The notes beneath the pieces are model-generated. The model ran no database searches and was not told the DNA's origin. It was given only the letters and a program-made list of their open reading frames with translations. Below, one piece after another: positions 42,810 through 50,354 of a stretch of 64,000 nt of DNA. Source of the DNA: Wenyingzhuangia marina (GTDB lineage: Bacteria; Bacteroidota; Bacteroidia; Flavobacteriales; Flavobacteriaceae); the NCBI RefSeq assembly GCF_900130035.1, contig NZ_FQXQ01000005.1, positions 62,001 to 126,000 of the forward strand. Reading direction: 5' to 3'. Numbering within the stretch: the stretch's first letter is position 1; every line of letters starts with the position of its first letter. A program made the translations under genes and the position numbers.

Positions 42810-45329
42810 ATGAAAACAATTTTAGTAATAGGTAACGGAATGGTAGGTTATAAGTTTTGTGAAAAGCTTATGGCTAAGGCTAAGAGTGGTTATTATAAGG
42901 TGATTGTTTTTGGTGAAGAACCAAGGCCTGCTTATGATAGAGTACATTTAAGTGAGTATTTTTCTGATCAAAATGCTGAGCGATTAAGTATGGCACCAAG
43001 ATCTTGGTATGAGGAAAATAATATCGAATTAATTACTAATGAACGTGTAACTGACATTCATAGAGCAAGTAAAACCATCACAACTATTAGTGATAAGGAG
43101 TATACTTATGATTATTTGATCTTAGCAACAGGGTCTTCTGCTTTTGTTCCTCCAATTTCAGGAATAGAGAAAAAAGGAGTGTTTGTGTATAGAACTATTG
43201 AAGATTTAGACGCTACGATGTCTTATGTTGAGGAGATTAAAAAAAACAAACCTAATGGAAAGGCTGCTATTCTAGGGGGAGGGCTTTTAGGTTTAGAGGC
43301 TGGAAAGGCAATCATAGATATGGGGCTTAAAACATCGGTAGTGGAGTTTGCACCAAGATTAATGCCGAGACAGTTAGATGGAGATGCTAGTAAAGTGTTG
43401 CAAAGAAAATTAGAAGACTTAGGAATAGATATATTATTAAATAAAGGAACACAGAATATTGAAGGGCAAGATTCAATAACAGGGATGAAGTTTTCTGAAG
43501 AGGAAACACTTCCTGTGGATATGTTATTGGTTTCTGCAGGGATTCGTCCAAGAGATGAGTTGGCTAAAACTTGTGGTTTGGATGTTGGAACTCGTGGTGG
43601 AATTGTTGTTACCAACGATATGAAAACTTCAGATGATAGTATTTATGCTATTGGTGAGTGTGCTTTGTTAAATCATATGATTTATGGTTTGGTAGCTCCG
43701 GGGTATGACATGGCGGGTGTTGCTGTAGATCAAATACTAGGAGGAGATGCTTTAATGCCAACAGCAATTGACATGTCTACGAAATTAAAATTAAGTGGAA
43801 TTGATGTAGCCAGTTTTGGTGATGCGTTAAATGAAGCAAAGGAAAGTGAGTCTATTGTATATGAAAATAAGTTCCAAGGGATTTACAAAAAAATCAATGT
43901 ATCTAAAGATGGTAAAAAATTATTAGGAGGTATTTTGGTTGGGGATGCAAGTGATTATAATATGTTGCATCAAATATTCTTAAACGGAATGGCGATTCCA
44001 GAAAATCCTGAAGATTTAATTTTAGGAGCACGTGGAGGAGAAGAGGCCTCTTTTGGATCGGCTTTGGATTTACCAGATTCAGCGGTAGTTTGTTCTTGTG
44101 AGGCGGTAACAAAAGGAGCAATTTGTTGCAAAGTAAATGATGAAGGAATGACTACTTTAAAAGAAGTAGCAGCAGCAACTAAAGCAACTACAGGTTGTGG
44201 AGGATGTAAACCAATGGTTACCGATTTAATTAACGAATCATTAAAAGCGCAAGGGGTAACTGTAAAGGAAACTGTTTGTGATCATTTTGATTATTCTCGT
44301 CAAGAATTATATGATATTGTTAAGTTAAAAGGAATTAAAACTTTTGATGAGTTAATTAGTTCTCATGGAAAAGGAAAATTAGGTTGTGAAACATGTAAGC
44401 CTGTAGCTGCATCATTATTTGCGAGTATTTATGCAGATACAGGAAATGATCACAATGTGATTCAAGACTCAAATGATAAATTTTTAGCTAACATTCAAAG
44501 AAATGGTACTTATTCTGTAGTGCCAAGAGTAGCTGGAGGAGAAATCACTCCAGAGCAATTAATTGTATTGGGACAAATTGGTAAAAAATACGATTTGTAT
44601 ACAAAGATCACAGGAGGAGCTCGTATTGACTTTTTTGGAGCAGAGTTGCATGAATTACCCTTGATTTGGAAAGATTTAATTGATGCTGGTTTTGAATCGG
44701 GTCATGCCTATGGAAAATCTTTACGTACAGTTAAATCTTGTGTAGGTTCTACTTGGTGTCGTTATGGTATGGATGAATCTGTATCTTTTGCTATTGAAAT
44801 TGAGAATAGATACAAAGGGTTAAGGTCACCACATAAAATTAAAGGAGGAGTTTCTGGTTGTATTCGTGAATGTGCAGAGGCTAGAGGAAAAGATTTTGGA
44901 ATTATTGCTGTAGAAGGTGGTTGGAATTTATATATCGGTGGTAACGGAGGGGCTACTCCAAGACATGCTCAGTTGTTGGCAGAGAAAATTACCAATGAAG
45001 AAGTGATTAGATATACTGATAGATTTTTAATGTACTATATAAAAACAGCAGGGCCATTAGTAAGAACTGCAGCGTGGTTAGATAAAATAGAAGGAGGAAT
45101 TGAGCATGTAAAAGATGTGGTGATTAATGATTCTTTAGGTTTGTGTGAGCAGTTAGATAATGATATGGCTGGTTTGGTAGATGCTTATAAATGTGAGTGG
45201 AAAGAAGCTATTGAGAATATTGATGAACAAAATAATCGTTTTGCACATTTTGTAAACTCTAATGAAAGTGATGAAACTATTGAGTTTGTATCTCTAAGAG
45301 ATCAAAAAATGCCAAAACTTTGGGCTTAA
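42810..45329 (+). CDS. nirB: NAD(P)H nitrite reductase, large subunit
   Basis: An 839-residue cytosolic enzyme reducing nitrite to ammonium. The N-terminal half is an FAD/NAD(P)H oxidoreductase (ILVIGNGMVGYKFCE, AAILGGGLLGLEAGKA), followed by two BFD-type [2Fe-2S] segments near residues 425-470 and 510-540 (CSC/CGGC, CETC). The C-terminal siroheme domain has cluster cysteines in SCVGSTWC (near 644-650) and GCIRECAEARGKDFG (near 684-690). Length is typical. It forms an operon with nirD (26 nt gap) under a promoter with Crp/Fnr-type sites. Confidence 0.96.
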   Translation: MKTILVIGNGMVGYKFCEKLMAKAKSGYYKVIVFGEEPRPAYDRVHLSEYFSDQNAERLSMAPRSWYEENNIELITNERVTDIHRASKTITTISDKEYTYDYLILATGSSAFVPPISGIEKKGVFVYRTIEDLDATMSYVEEIKKNKPNGKAAILGGGLLGLEAGKAIIDMGLKTSVVEFAPRLMPRQLDGDASKVLQRKLEDLGIDILLNKGTQNIEGQDSITGMKFSEEETLPVDMLLVSAGIRPRDELAKTCGLDVGTRGGIVVTNDMKTSDDSIYAIGECALLNHMIYGLVAPGYDMAGVAVDQILGGDALMPTAIDMSTKLKLSGIDVASFGDALNEAKESESIVYENKFQGIYKKINVSKDGKKLLGGILVGDASDYNMLHQIFLNGMAIPENPEDLILGARGGEEASFGSALDLPDSAVVCSCEAVTKGAICCKVNDEGMTTLKEVAAATKATTGCGGCKPMVTDLINESLKAQGVTVKETVCDHFDYSRQELYDIVKLKGIKTFDELISSHGKGKLGCETCKPVAASLFASIYADTGNDHNVIQDSNDKFLANIQRNGTYSVVPRVAGGEITPEQLIVLGQIGKKYDLYTKITGGARIDFFGAELHELPLIWKDLIDAGFESGHAYGKSLRTVKSCVGSTWCRYGMDESVSFAIEIENRYKGLRSPHKIKGGVSGCIRECAEARGKDFGIIAVEGGWNLYIGGNGGATPRHAQLLAEKITNEEVIRYTDRFLMYYIKTAGPLVRTAAWLDKIEGGIEHVKDVVINDSLGLCEQLDNDMAGLVDAYKCEWKEAIENIDEQNNRFAHFVNSNESDETIEFVSLRDQKMPKLWA

Positions 45330-45355
45330 TTGGTAATCCTTAAAAATTTAAAAAG

Positions 45356-45730
45356 ATGAATTCAATTTTAGAAAATTATAAATCATTAGCAGAGTCAGAA
45401 GTTACTACATGGTTCAAAGCAGCTCCAGTTAGTAAGTTTCCTGAGAACGGAGGAGCGTGTGTAAAAGTAAATGATAAACAAATAGCTGTATTTAACTTTA
45501 CAGCAGAAGGTAAATGGTATGCATCACAAAACGTGTGTCCACATAAAATGGAAATGGTATTGTCAAGAGGTATGATAGGAGAGGATTGCGGAACTCCTAA
45601 AATAGCATGTCCACTACATAAAAAGACTTTTTCTCTTGAAACAGGAGAGAATTTAAACGGAGAAGATTATTCAATAGCTGTTTTTCCAGTAAAAATTGAA
45701 GATGGATTCGTTTATATCGGTACTCGTTAA
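45356..45730 (+). CDS. nirD: Nitrite reductase small subunit (Rieske type)
   Basis: A 124-residue Rieske-fold subunit. The [2Fe-2S] ligands are visible as CPH (in NVCPHKMEMVLSRG, near residue 60) and CPLH (in IACPLHKKTFS, near 82), so unlike many NirD proteins it seems able to hold a cluster. It directly follows nirB and ends the operon. Confidence 0.92.
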   Translation: MNSILENYKSLAESEVTTWFKAAPVSKFPENGGACVKVNDKQIAVFNFTAEGKWYASQNVCPHKMEMVLSRGMIGEDCGTPKIACPLHKKTFSLETGENLNGEDYSIAVFPVKIEDGFVYIGTR

Positions 45731-45771
45731 TAAATAATTTATTTATTAATAAGTTTGTTTTATACTCAACG

Positions 45772-45800
45772 AAGCTCGATGGAAACATCGAGCTTTTTTA
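45772..45800 (+). terminator. Intrinsic terminator of nirBD
   Basis: A perfect 10-bp stem AAGCTCGATG/CATCGAGCTT with a GAAA loop and a T run. Confidence 0.85.
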
Positions 45801-45818
45801 ATTATTGTAAGAGTAAAT

Positions 45819-45974
45819 TTATGCTGCTTTAGAAATTTTTTGTTGTAACAACATAAATTGTTCAGGAACTAGATTTCTTTTTGCTTCGTTAAAAGTGGCT
45901 ACGTAAAAGTAAGGATTGTGTTTCTTTGCTTTCAAAATCAATTCGAAATACTGAGTGTAAGTAAGTTTTTTCAT
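45819..45974 (-). CDS. Small uncharacterised protein, 51 residues
   Basis: An ATG at 45972-45974 opens a 51-codon frame ending in TAA at 45819-45821. The product starts MKKLTYTQYFELILKAKK and ends EQFMLLQQKISKAA; it is basic, helical in character, and has an internal NPYFYVATFNEAKRNLVP segment. I do not recognise a family. It is the only frame in the 45731-46209 gap that looks coding, and it sits between nirD and the Rrf2 regulator on the opposite strand. The rest of the gap is AT-rich DNA with the rrf2 promoter. Confidence 0.5.
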   Translation of the reverse strand: MKKLTYTQYFELILKAKKHNPYFYVATFNEAKRNLVPEQFMLLQQKISKAA

Positions 45975-46174
45975 AGGATTATGGTTTTTTGAGTTAATAT
46001 TTTGAGTTTTTCTTTTTCATAAAGTTATTAATTATCTGTGTTTGGAGGACTGTTTTTATACAGGGATAAAAACTGCTTTATGTCAGTAAGGTGTTGTTTT
46101 TAAGTAGGTTGATAATTTTTTTTGTCTGGTGTATAAGCCTGTTTTTTGATGGTTTTTGTATGTGAAAACTTTTC

Positions 46175-46204
46175 CCCACTATATAAGTAGGAATTGTATA
46201 TTTG
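46175..46204 (+). promoter_or_regulatory. rrf2 promoter and candidate autoregulatory Rrf2 site
   Basis: The -7 box TATATTTG (46197-46204) is perfect and the start codon follows at 46210, so the leader is very short or leaderless. Directly upstream is CCCACTATATAAGTAGG (46175-46191), which matches the palindrome at the cys promoter in 13 of 17 positions. No convincing -33 element was found. Confidence 0.55.
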
Positions 46205-46209
46205 TGTAA

Positions 46210-46623
46210 ATGTTATCAAAGAAAACAAAATACGGTATTAAGGCATTGACTTATTTGGCCAAGCGAAAAGAGAATTGTCCTGTGCAAATTTCTGAGATCG
46301 CAGGTCATGAAAATATATCTGTAAAGTTTTTAGAAAGGATACTTTTAGAGTTGAGAAAAGCAGGTGTGTTAGATTCTAAAAAAGGAAAAGGTGGAGGGTA
46401 TTTTTTGGCTCGTTTGCCAAAAGATATTCCAATGACAGATATTATTCGTACTTTAGAAGGGCCTATTGCAATGGTGCCTTGTGTATCTCTTAATTTTTAT
46501 AAAAAATGTGATGATTGCAAAAGTGAAGAAGTTTGTGCGGTGAACAAATTAATGATACAAGTAAGAGATAGTTCGTTGCAAGTCTTTAAAAATACATCAT
46601 TACAGGATTTAATAAATTACTAA
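46210..46623 (+). CDS. Rrf2-family regulator (IscR/CymR-like), likely controls sulfur assimilation
   Basis: A 137-residue winged-helix regulator. MLSKKTKYGIKALTYLAKR, the ISVKFLERILLELRKAGVLDSKKGKGGGYFL recognition helix and wing, and the C-terminal dimerisation helix match Rrf2 proteins. Cysteines in CVSLNFYKKCDDCKSEEVC (near residues 92-110) lie where IscR binds its [2Fe-2S] cluster, though the spacing differs. Three nucleotides separate it from a DUF2007 gene, and the sulfate-assimilation operon starts downstream. Palindromes at its own and the cys promoter suggest feedback control comparable to CymR or IscR (inference). Confidence 0.88.
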   Translation: MLSKKTKYGIKALTYLAKRKENCPVQISEIAGHENISVKFLERILLELRKAGVLDSKKGKGGGYFLARLPKDIPMTDIIRTLEGPIAMVPCVSLNFYKKCDDCKSEEVCAVNKLMIQVRDSSLQVFKNTSLQDLINY

Positions 46624-46625
46624 AT

Positions 46626-46838
46626 ATGGCTTTTATCAAAGTGTTTTCAGGTAGCGTTGTTGAGGTTCAACATGTAAGACAATTATTACAAGATCAAGGT
46701 ATTGAACCTATTGTAAAAGACAATACTACTTCGGCTAGTGTTGCTGGTTTTGGGGCTGTAATGCCAGATTTTCAAGAACTTTATGTGCATTCTGATCAAG
46801 AGTCAGAGGTCAAAGAAATCATTTCTTCTTTAAAATAA
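46626..46838 (+). CDS. DUF2007-family small protein
   Basis: A 70-residue protein with the opening MAFIKVFSGSVVEVQHVRQLLQDQGI and the closing LYVHSDQESEVKEIISSL that mark the DUF2007 (putative signal-transducing) family. It looks like a small alpha/beta ACT-like fold. It starts 2 nt after the rrf2 stop, so the two are surely co-translated. Function unknown; context suggests a sensor or accessory role with Rrf2. Confidence 0.8.
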   Translation: MAFIKVFSGSVVEVQHVRQLLQDQGIEPIVKDNTTSASVAGFGAVMPDFQELYVHSDQESEVKEIISSLK

Positions 46839-46924
46839 ATCTCAGTAATTCTTATTGTAAATAAGAACTCTTATTACTGTTAATTTTATTACCCTACTAA
46901 ATTTGTAGATTTTTATGTTTTTTG

Positions 46925-46992
46925 TTGTGAGCATCTAATAAAAACTTTATCTTTGCTGCCTACTTATTTTAATTTCCTACTTATTAAGTAGG
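46925..46992 (+). promoter_or_regulatory. Promoter of the sulfate-assimilation operon with Rrf2-type operator
   Basis: TTG (46925-46927), 20 bp, then the perfect -7 box TATCTTTG (46948-46955). Just downstream of the expected start (near 46962) is the perfect 17-bp palindrome CCTACTTATTAAGTAGG (46976-46992), with an extra half copy CCTACTTATT at 46959-46968. Farther upstream, ATTACCCTACT (46888-46898) is the exact inverse of AGTAGGGTAAT (46987-46997). The layout fits a repressor that blocks initiation or early elongation. Confidence 0.7.
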
Positions 46993-47018
46993 GTAATAGG
47001 TGAAAAGATTTAAAGAAA

Positions 47019-47276
47019 ATGGTAACAGAGAAAATTTTTAATAAAGATGGAGATAGTAGTTATGCTACATCTGTGTCTTCAGAAAAGCCGATTCGTAGTG
47101 TAGTAAAAGCTGTGAGTTGGAGAATGATAGGTAGTTTAGATACCTTAATCATATCTTGGATTGCTACTGGTGATGTAAAAACAGCAACATCAATTGCATC
47201 TATAGATCTTTTCACAAAAATGATTTTATACTTTTTTCACGAACGCATTTGGAATGCAATAAAATGGGGGAAATAA
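47019..47276 (+). CDS. DUF2061-family small membrane protein
   Basis: An 85-residue protein with two hydrophobic segments. The sequence RSVVKAVSWRMIGSLDTLIISWIATGD followed by IDLFTKMILYFFHERIWNAIKWG is the DUF2061 signature. No molecular function is known. It is the first gene after the cys promoter, and its stop overlaps the cysH start (TAATG at 47274-47278). Given that no sulfate permease gene is present here, a role in sulfate uptake or in membrane association of the pathway is possible but unproven. Confidence 0.85.
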   Translation: MVTEKIFNKDGDSSYATSVSSEKPIRSVVKAVSWRMIGSLDTLIISWIATGDVKTATSIASIDLFTKMILYFFHERIWNAIKWGK

Positions 47277-47905
47277 TGAGTAAGCGATTTACAGATCAAG
47301 AAATAGCACAATTTAATACTGAGTTGGAAGGAAAATTACCAGAAGAAATTGTGGCATGGGCCATTATACATGCAAAAAAACCAGTAGTTACCACTAATTT
47401 TAGACCATATGAAGGAGCTATTCTTCATGCAGTAACTAGTGTAAAGCCAAGTATTGATGTAATTTGGTGTGATACAGGATATAACACTCGTAATACTTAC
47501 AAGCACGCAGAGGAGTTAATCAAATTGTTAGATTTAAATATCGATTTGTATGTGCCAAAACAAACTTCTTCTCATAGAGATGCAATTATGGGAATTCCTC
47601 AAATTGAGGATCCAATGCATAAAGAGTTTACAGAACAAGTAAAGTTAGAGCCTTTTAGAAGAGCGATGGCTACACATCAACCAGATGTATGGTTTACCAA
47701 CTTAAGAAAAGGACAAACTGCTTTTAGAGATTCTATTAATGTGGTTTCTCAAGGAGAAGATGGAATTTTAAAAGTAAGTCCTTTTTATAATTACACAGAT
47801 GAGCAATTAGATGCTTATTTAGAAGAAAATAAGATTCCAAACGAACACAAGTATTTTGATCCTACAAAAGTGTTAGGAAACAGAGAGTGTGGGTTGCACA
47901 ATTAA
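47276..47905 (+). CDS. cysH: Phosphoadenylylsulfate reductase (PAPS-type CysH)
   Basis: A 209-residue reductase that makes sulfite from (phospho)adenylylsulfate using thioredoxin. The active-site C-terminal ECGLH motif is present (near residue 205), and the PP-loop region TTNFRPYEGAILHAV is near 36-50. The paired-cysteine motif CCxxRKxxP of [4Fe-4S] APS reductases is missing; its place reads TEQVKLEPFRRAM, as in PAPS reductases. ATG 47276 is chosen over the upstream in-frame start at 47249, as it overlaps the DUF2061 stop. No APS kinase gene (cysC) is in this operon. Confidence 0.92.
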   Translation: MSKRFTDQEIAQFNTELEGKLPEEIVAWAIIHAKKPVVTTNFRPYEGAILHAVTSVKPSIDVIWCDTGYNTRNTYKHAEELIKLLDLNIDLYVPKQTSSHRDAIMGIPQIEDPMHKEFTEQVKLEPFRRAMATHQPDVWFTNLRKGQTAFRDSINVVSQGEDGILKVSPFYNYTDEQLDAYLEENKIPNEHKYFDPTKVLGNRECGLHN

Positions 47906-47907
47906 AA

Positions 47908-47999
47908 AAGTACAGAGTACAAAGTATTCAGTACATAGTTAAAAAATAAAATAGAAGTTGTTAGTCTTAGTACTCAGTACTAATTACTTAATACTAAAT
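47908..47999. repeat. Repeat-rich cysH-cysD spacer
   Basis: The spacer contains AGTACAGAGTACAAAGTA near 47912 and AGTACTCAGTACT at 47969-47981, arms that are partly complementary and can fold back. The same words, slightly changed, fill the cysD-cysN spacer. The CTCAGTA unit is related to the CTCACTA heptamer at 27121. Confidence 0.6.
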
Positions 48000-48005
48000 A
48001 AAGAA

Positions 48006-48905
48006 ATGAACGAATTAAGAGTAAATACATTAGAAAGTGAAGCAATCTATATTTTAAGAGAGGTAGCGGCACAATTTGAAAAACCAGTATTGTTATTCTC
48101 TGGAGGTAAAGATTCTATTACATTGGTAAGATTGGCTCAAAAAGCATTCTGGCCAGCTAAAATACCTTTCCCATTTTTACACGTAGATACAGGTCATAAC
48201 TTTCCAGAAACTATTGAGTTTAGAGATCGTTTGGCAAAAGAATTAGGAATAGACTTGATTGTACGTAATGTACAAGATAATATTGATGCTGGTAAAGTAG
48301 TAGAAGAAACAGGTAAATACGCTTCTCGAAACATGTTACAAACTGAAACATTGTTAGATGCTATTGAGGAATTTGGTTTTGATGCATGTATTGGAGGAGC
48401 TCGTAGAGATGAGGAAAAAGCAAGAGCTAAGGAACGTATTTTTTCAGTTCGTTCTGATTTTGGAGAGTGGGATGAAAAAAACCAACGTCCAGAATTATTC
48501 GATTTATTAAACGGTAAAATAGAATTAGGTCAAAACGTAAGATGTTTTCCTATTTCTAACTGGACAGAATTAGATGTTTGGTCTTATATAGAAAGAGAAA
48601 ATATTGAAATTCCATCTATTTATTTTGCACATAAACGTAAAGTATTCTTAAGAGACGGAATGATTTGGTCTGCAGAAGACGATGTAGTATACCGTGCAGA
48701 AGATGAAGAAGTACAAGAAATGATGGTCCGTTTTAGAACTGTGGGAGATATGAGTTGTACAGCAGCAGTTTTATCTGATGCGGTTTCTATTTCTAAAGTA
48801 GTACAAGAAATTAGAGATTCATCTATTTCTGAACGTGGTGCTCGTATTGATGATAAGCGTTCTGAAGCAGCGATGGAAAAACGTAAACAACAAGGGTATT
48901 TTTAG
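48006..48905 (+). CDS. cysD: Sulfate adenylyltransferase subunit 2
   Basis: A 299-residue PP-loop enzyme that, with CysN, makes APS from sulfate and ATP. The PP-motif SGGKDSITLVRLA is near residue 30, followed by PFPFLHVDTGHNFPETIEFRD and CIGGARRDEEKARAKERIFS, all diagnostic for CysD. The frame is open from TTG 47958, but that extension is spacer repeat; ATG 48006 (MNELRVNTLESEAI) is the proper start. Confidence 0.95.
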   Translation: MNELRVNTLESEAIYILREVAAQFEKPVLLFSGGKDSITLVRLAQKAFWPAKIPFPFLHVDTGHNFPETIEFRDRLAKELGIDLIVRNVQDNIDAGKVVEETGKYASRNMLQTETLLDAIEEFGFDACIGGARRDEEKARAKERIFSVRSDFGEWDEKNQRPELFDLLNGKIELGQNVRCFPISNWTELDVWSYIERENIEIPSIYFAHKRKVFLRDGMIWSAEDDVVYRAEDEEVQEMMVRFRTVGDMSCTAAVLSDAVSISKVVQEIRDSSISERGARIDDKRSEAAMEKRKQQGYF

Positions 48906-48906
48906 G

Positions 48907-49013
48907 AAGTACAGAGTAATTAGTACAAAGTACATAGATTAAAAGAATTAAAAAAACACAGAAAGTACACGTAGCCACTGAAACTTAATACTCAGTACTC
49001 AGTACTTAATACT
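48907..49013. repeat. Repeat-rich cysD-cysN spacer
   Basis: GTACAGAGTAATTAGTAC at the left and ATACTCAGTACTCAGTACTT (48989-49008) at the right mirror the cysH-cysD spacer. The right arm contains two tandem CTCAGTA heptamers. The arms are partly complementary and could form a hairpin in the mRNA. Confidence 0.6.
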
Positions 49014-49022
49014 ATAAGTAAA

Positions 49023-50264
49023 ATGGAAGTTTTAAAAATAGCAACAGCAGGAAGTGTAGATGATGGAAAAAGTACGTTAATCGGACGTATTTTATATGAT
49101 ACACGTTCTTTAACTGATGATAAATTAGAAGCAATTGAGCGTACTAGTAAACAAAAAGGATTTGATTATTTAGATTTTTCTTTGGCTACAGATGGTTTGG
49201 TTGCAGAAAGAGAACAAGGAATTACAATTGATGTAGCTCATATTTACTTTTCTACAGCTAAAAAAAGTTACATTATTGCAGACACCCCAGGACATGTAGA
49301 ATATACTCGTAATATGGTTACAGGTGCTTCTACCTCACAAGCAGCTATTATTTTAGTAGATGCTCGTAACGGAGTAATAGAACAAACATATCGTCACTTT
49401 TTTATCAACAACTTGTTAAAAGTAAAAGATATTATTGTAGCAGTAAATAAAATGGATTTGGTAGATTTTGCTCAAGATAAATTTGAAGCCATCAAAGCTG
49501 AAATTACTGCGTTGGCAAAAAGAGCAGGTTCTACTCAAAACATCACTTTTATTCCTGTTTCAGCTTTACAAGGAGACAACGTGGTAGATAAATCAGAAAA
49601 TACACCTTGGTATACAGGAACCACTTTGTTAGAACATTTTGAAGCTTTAGAAGCTCAAGATATTTATGAGGAATCTGTAGCACGTTTACCAGTACAAACG
49701 GTAATCCGTCCTAAAAAAGATGAGTTTCACGATTTTAGAGGATATGCGGGTAAATTGTACGGAGGTAGCTTAGCGGTAGGTGATGAGGTAACTGTATTAC
49801 CATCAAAAACTGCATCTAAAATAAAAGATATTTACTTTTTTGATAAAAAGTACAGTGTTGCAGAAAGAGGAACATCTATCAATATTACTTTAGAAAATGA
49901 TATCAATATTTCTCGTGGAGATATTGTTGTAAAATCATCAGAATTACCAAGAGAAACAAAAGCTTTAGAGGCTAAAGTTTGTTGGATGGATACTACAAAT
50001 TTAGTAGTTGGTAAAAAATACTTTTTACAACAAGGAGCTAATGTAATTGCAGCAAAAGTATCTGCAATTAATTCAGTAATTGCTACTGATTTTTCTGGAG
50101 AAGCTCCAGCTACGGAATTAAAAATTAACGAGATTGGAAATGTTTCTTTTAAACTAGCCAAAACGTTGTTTTATGATACGTATGCAGAAAACAAAACCAC
50201 AGGATCTTTTATTTTAATAGACCCTCAAACAAATAATACATCAGGAGCTGGATTTATTCAATAA
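49023..50264 (+). CDS. cysN: Sulfate adenylyltransferase subunit 1 (GTPase)
   Basis: A 413-residue EF-Tu-like GTPase that drives APS synthesis by CysD. GTP-binding motifs are G1 GSVDDGKSTLIGR (near residue 11), G3 DTPGHVEYTRNM (near 87) and G4 NKMD (near 142). Its length covers the GTPase and two beta-barrel domains only; there is no C-terminal APS kinase (CysC) extension, which some bacteria fuse to CysN. Confidence 0.95.
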   Translation: MEVLKIATAGSVDDGKSTLIGRILYDTRSLTDDKLEAIERTSKQKGFDYLDFSLATDGLVAEREQGITIDVAHIYFSTAKKSYIIADTPGHVEYTRNMVTGASTSQAAIILVDARNGVIEQTYRHFFINNLLKVKDIIVAVNKMDLVDFAQDKFEAIKAEITALAKRAGSTQNITFIPVSALQGDNVVDKSENTPWYTGTTLLEHFEALEAQDIYEESVARLPVQTVIRPKKDEFHDFRGYAGKLYGGSLAVGDEVTVLPSKTASKIKDIYFFDKKYSVAERGTSINITLENDINISRGDIVVKSSELPRETKALEAKVCWMDTTNLVVGKKYFLQQGANVIAAKVSAINSVIATDFSGEAPATELKINEIGNVSFKLAKTLFYDTYAENKTTGSFILIDPQTNNTSGAGFIQ

Positions 50265-50354
50265 AAATTTAGTTTGTAAAGTTTCAAGTTATCAAGTTCT
50301 GAAAGTAAAGAGCCTTTTAACTTTCAACTTTTAAACCTTAAAACTCATTAAGAC

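Noticed and set aside
47276-47905. APS reductase (CysH with [4Fe-4S])
   Set aside because: The paired cysteines CCxxRK are missing; only the ECGLH active site is present.
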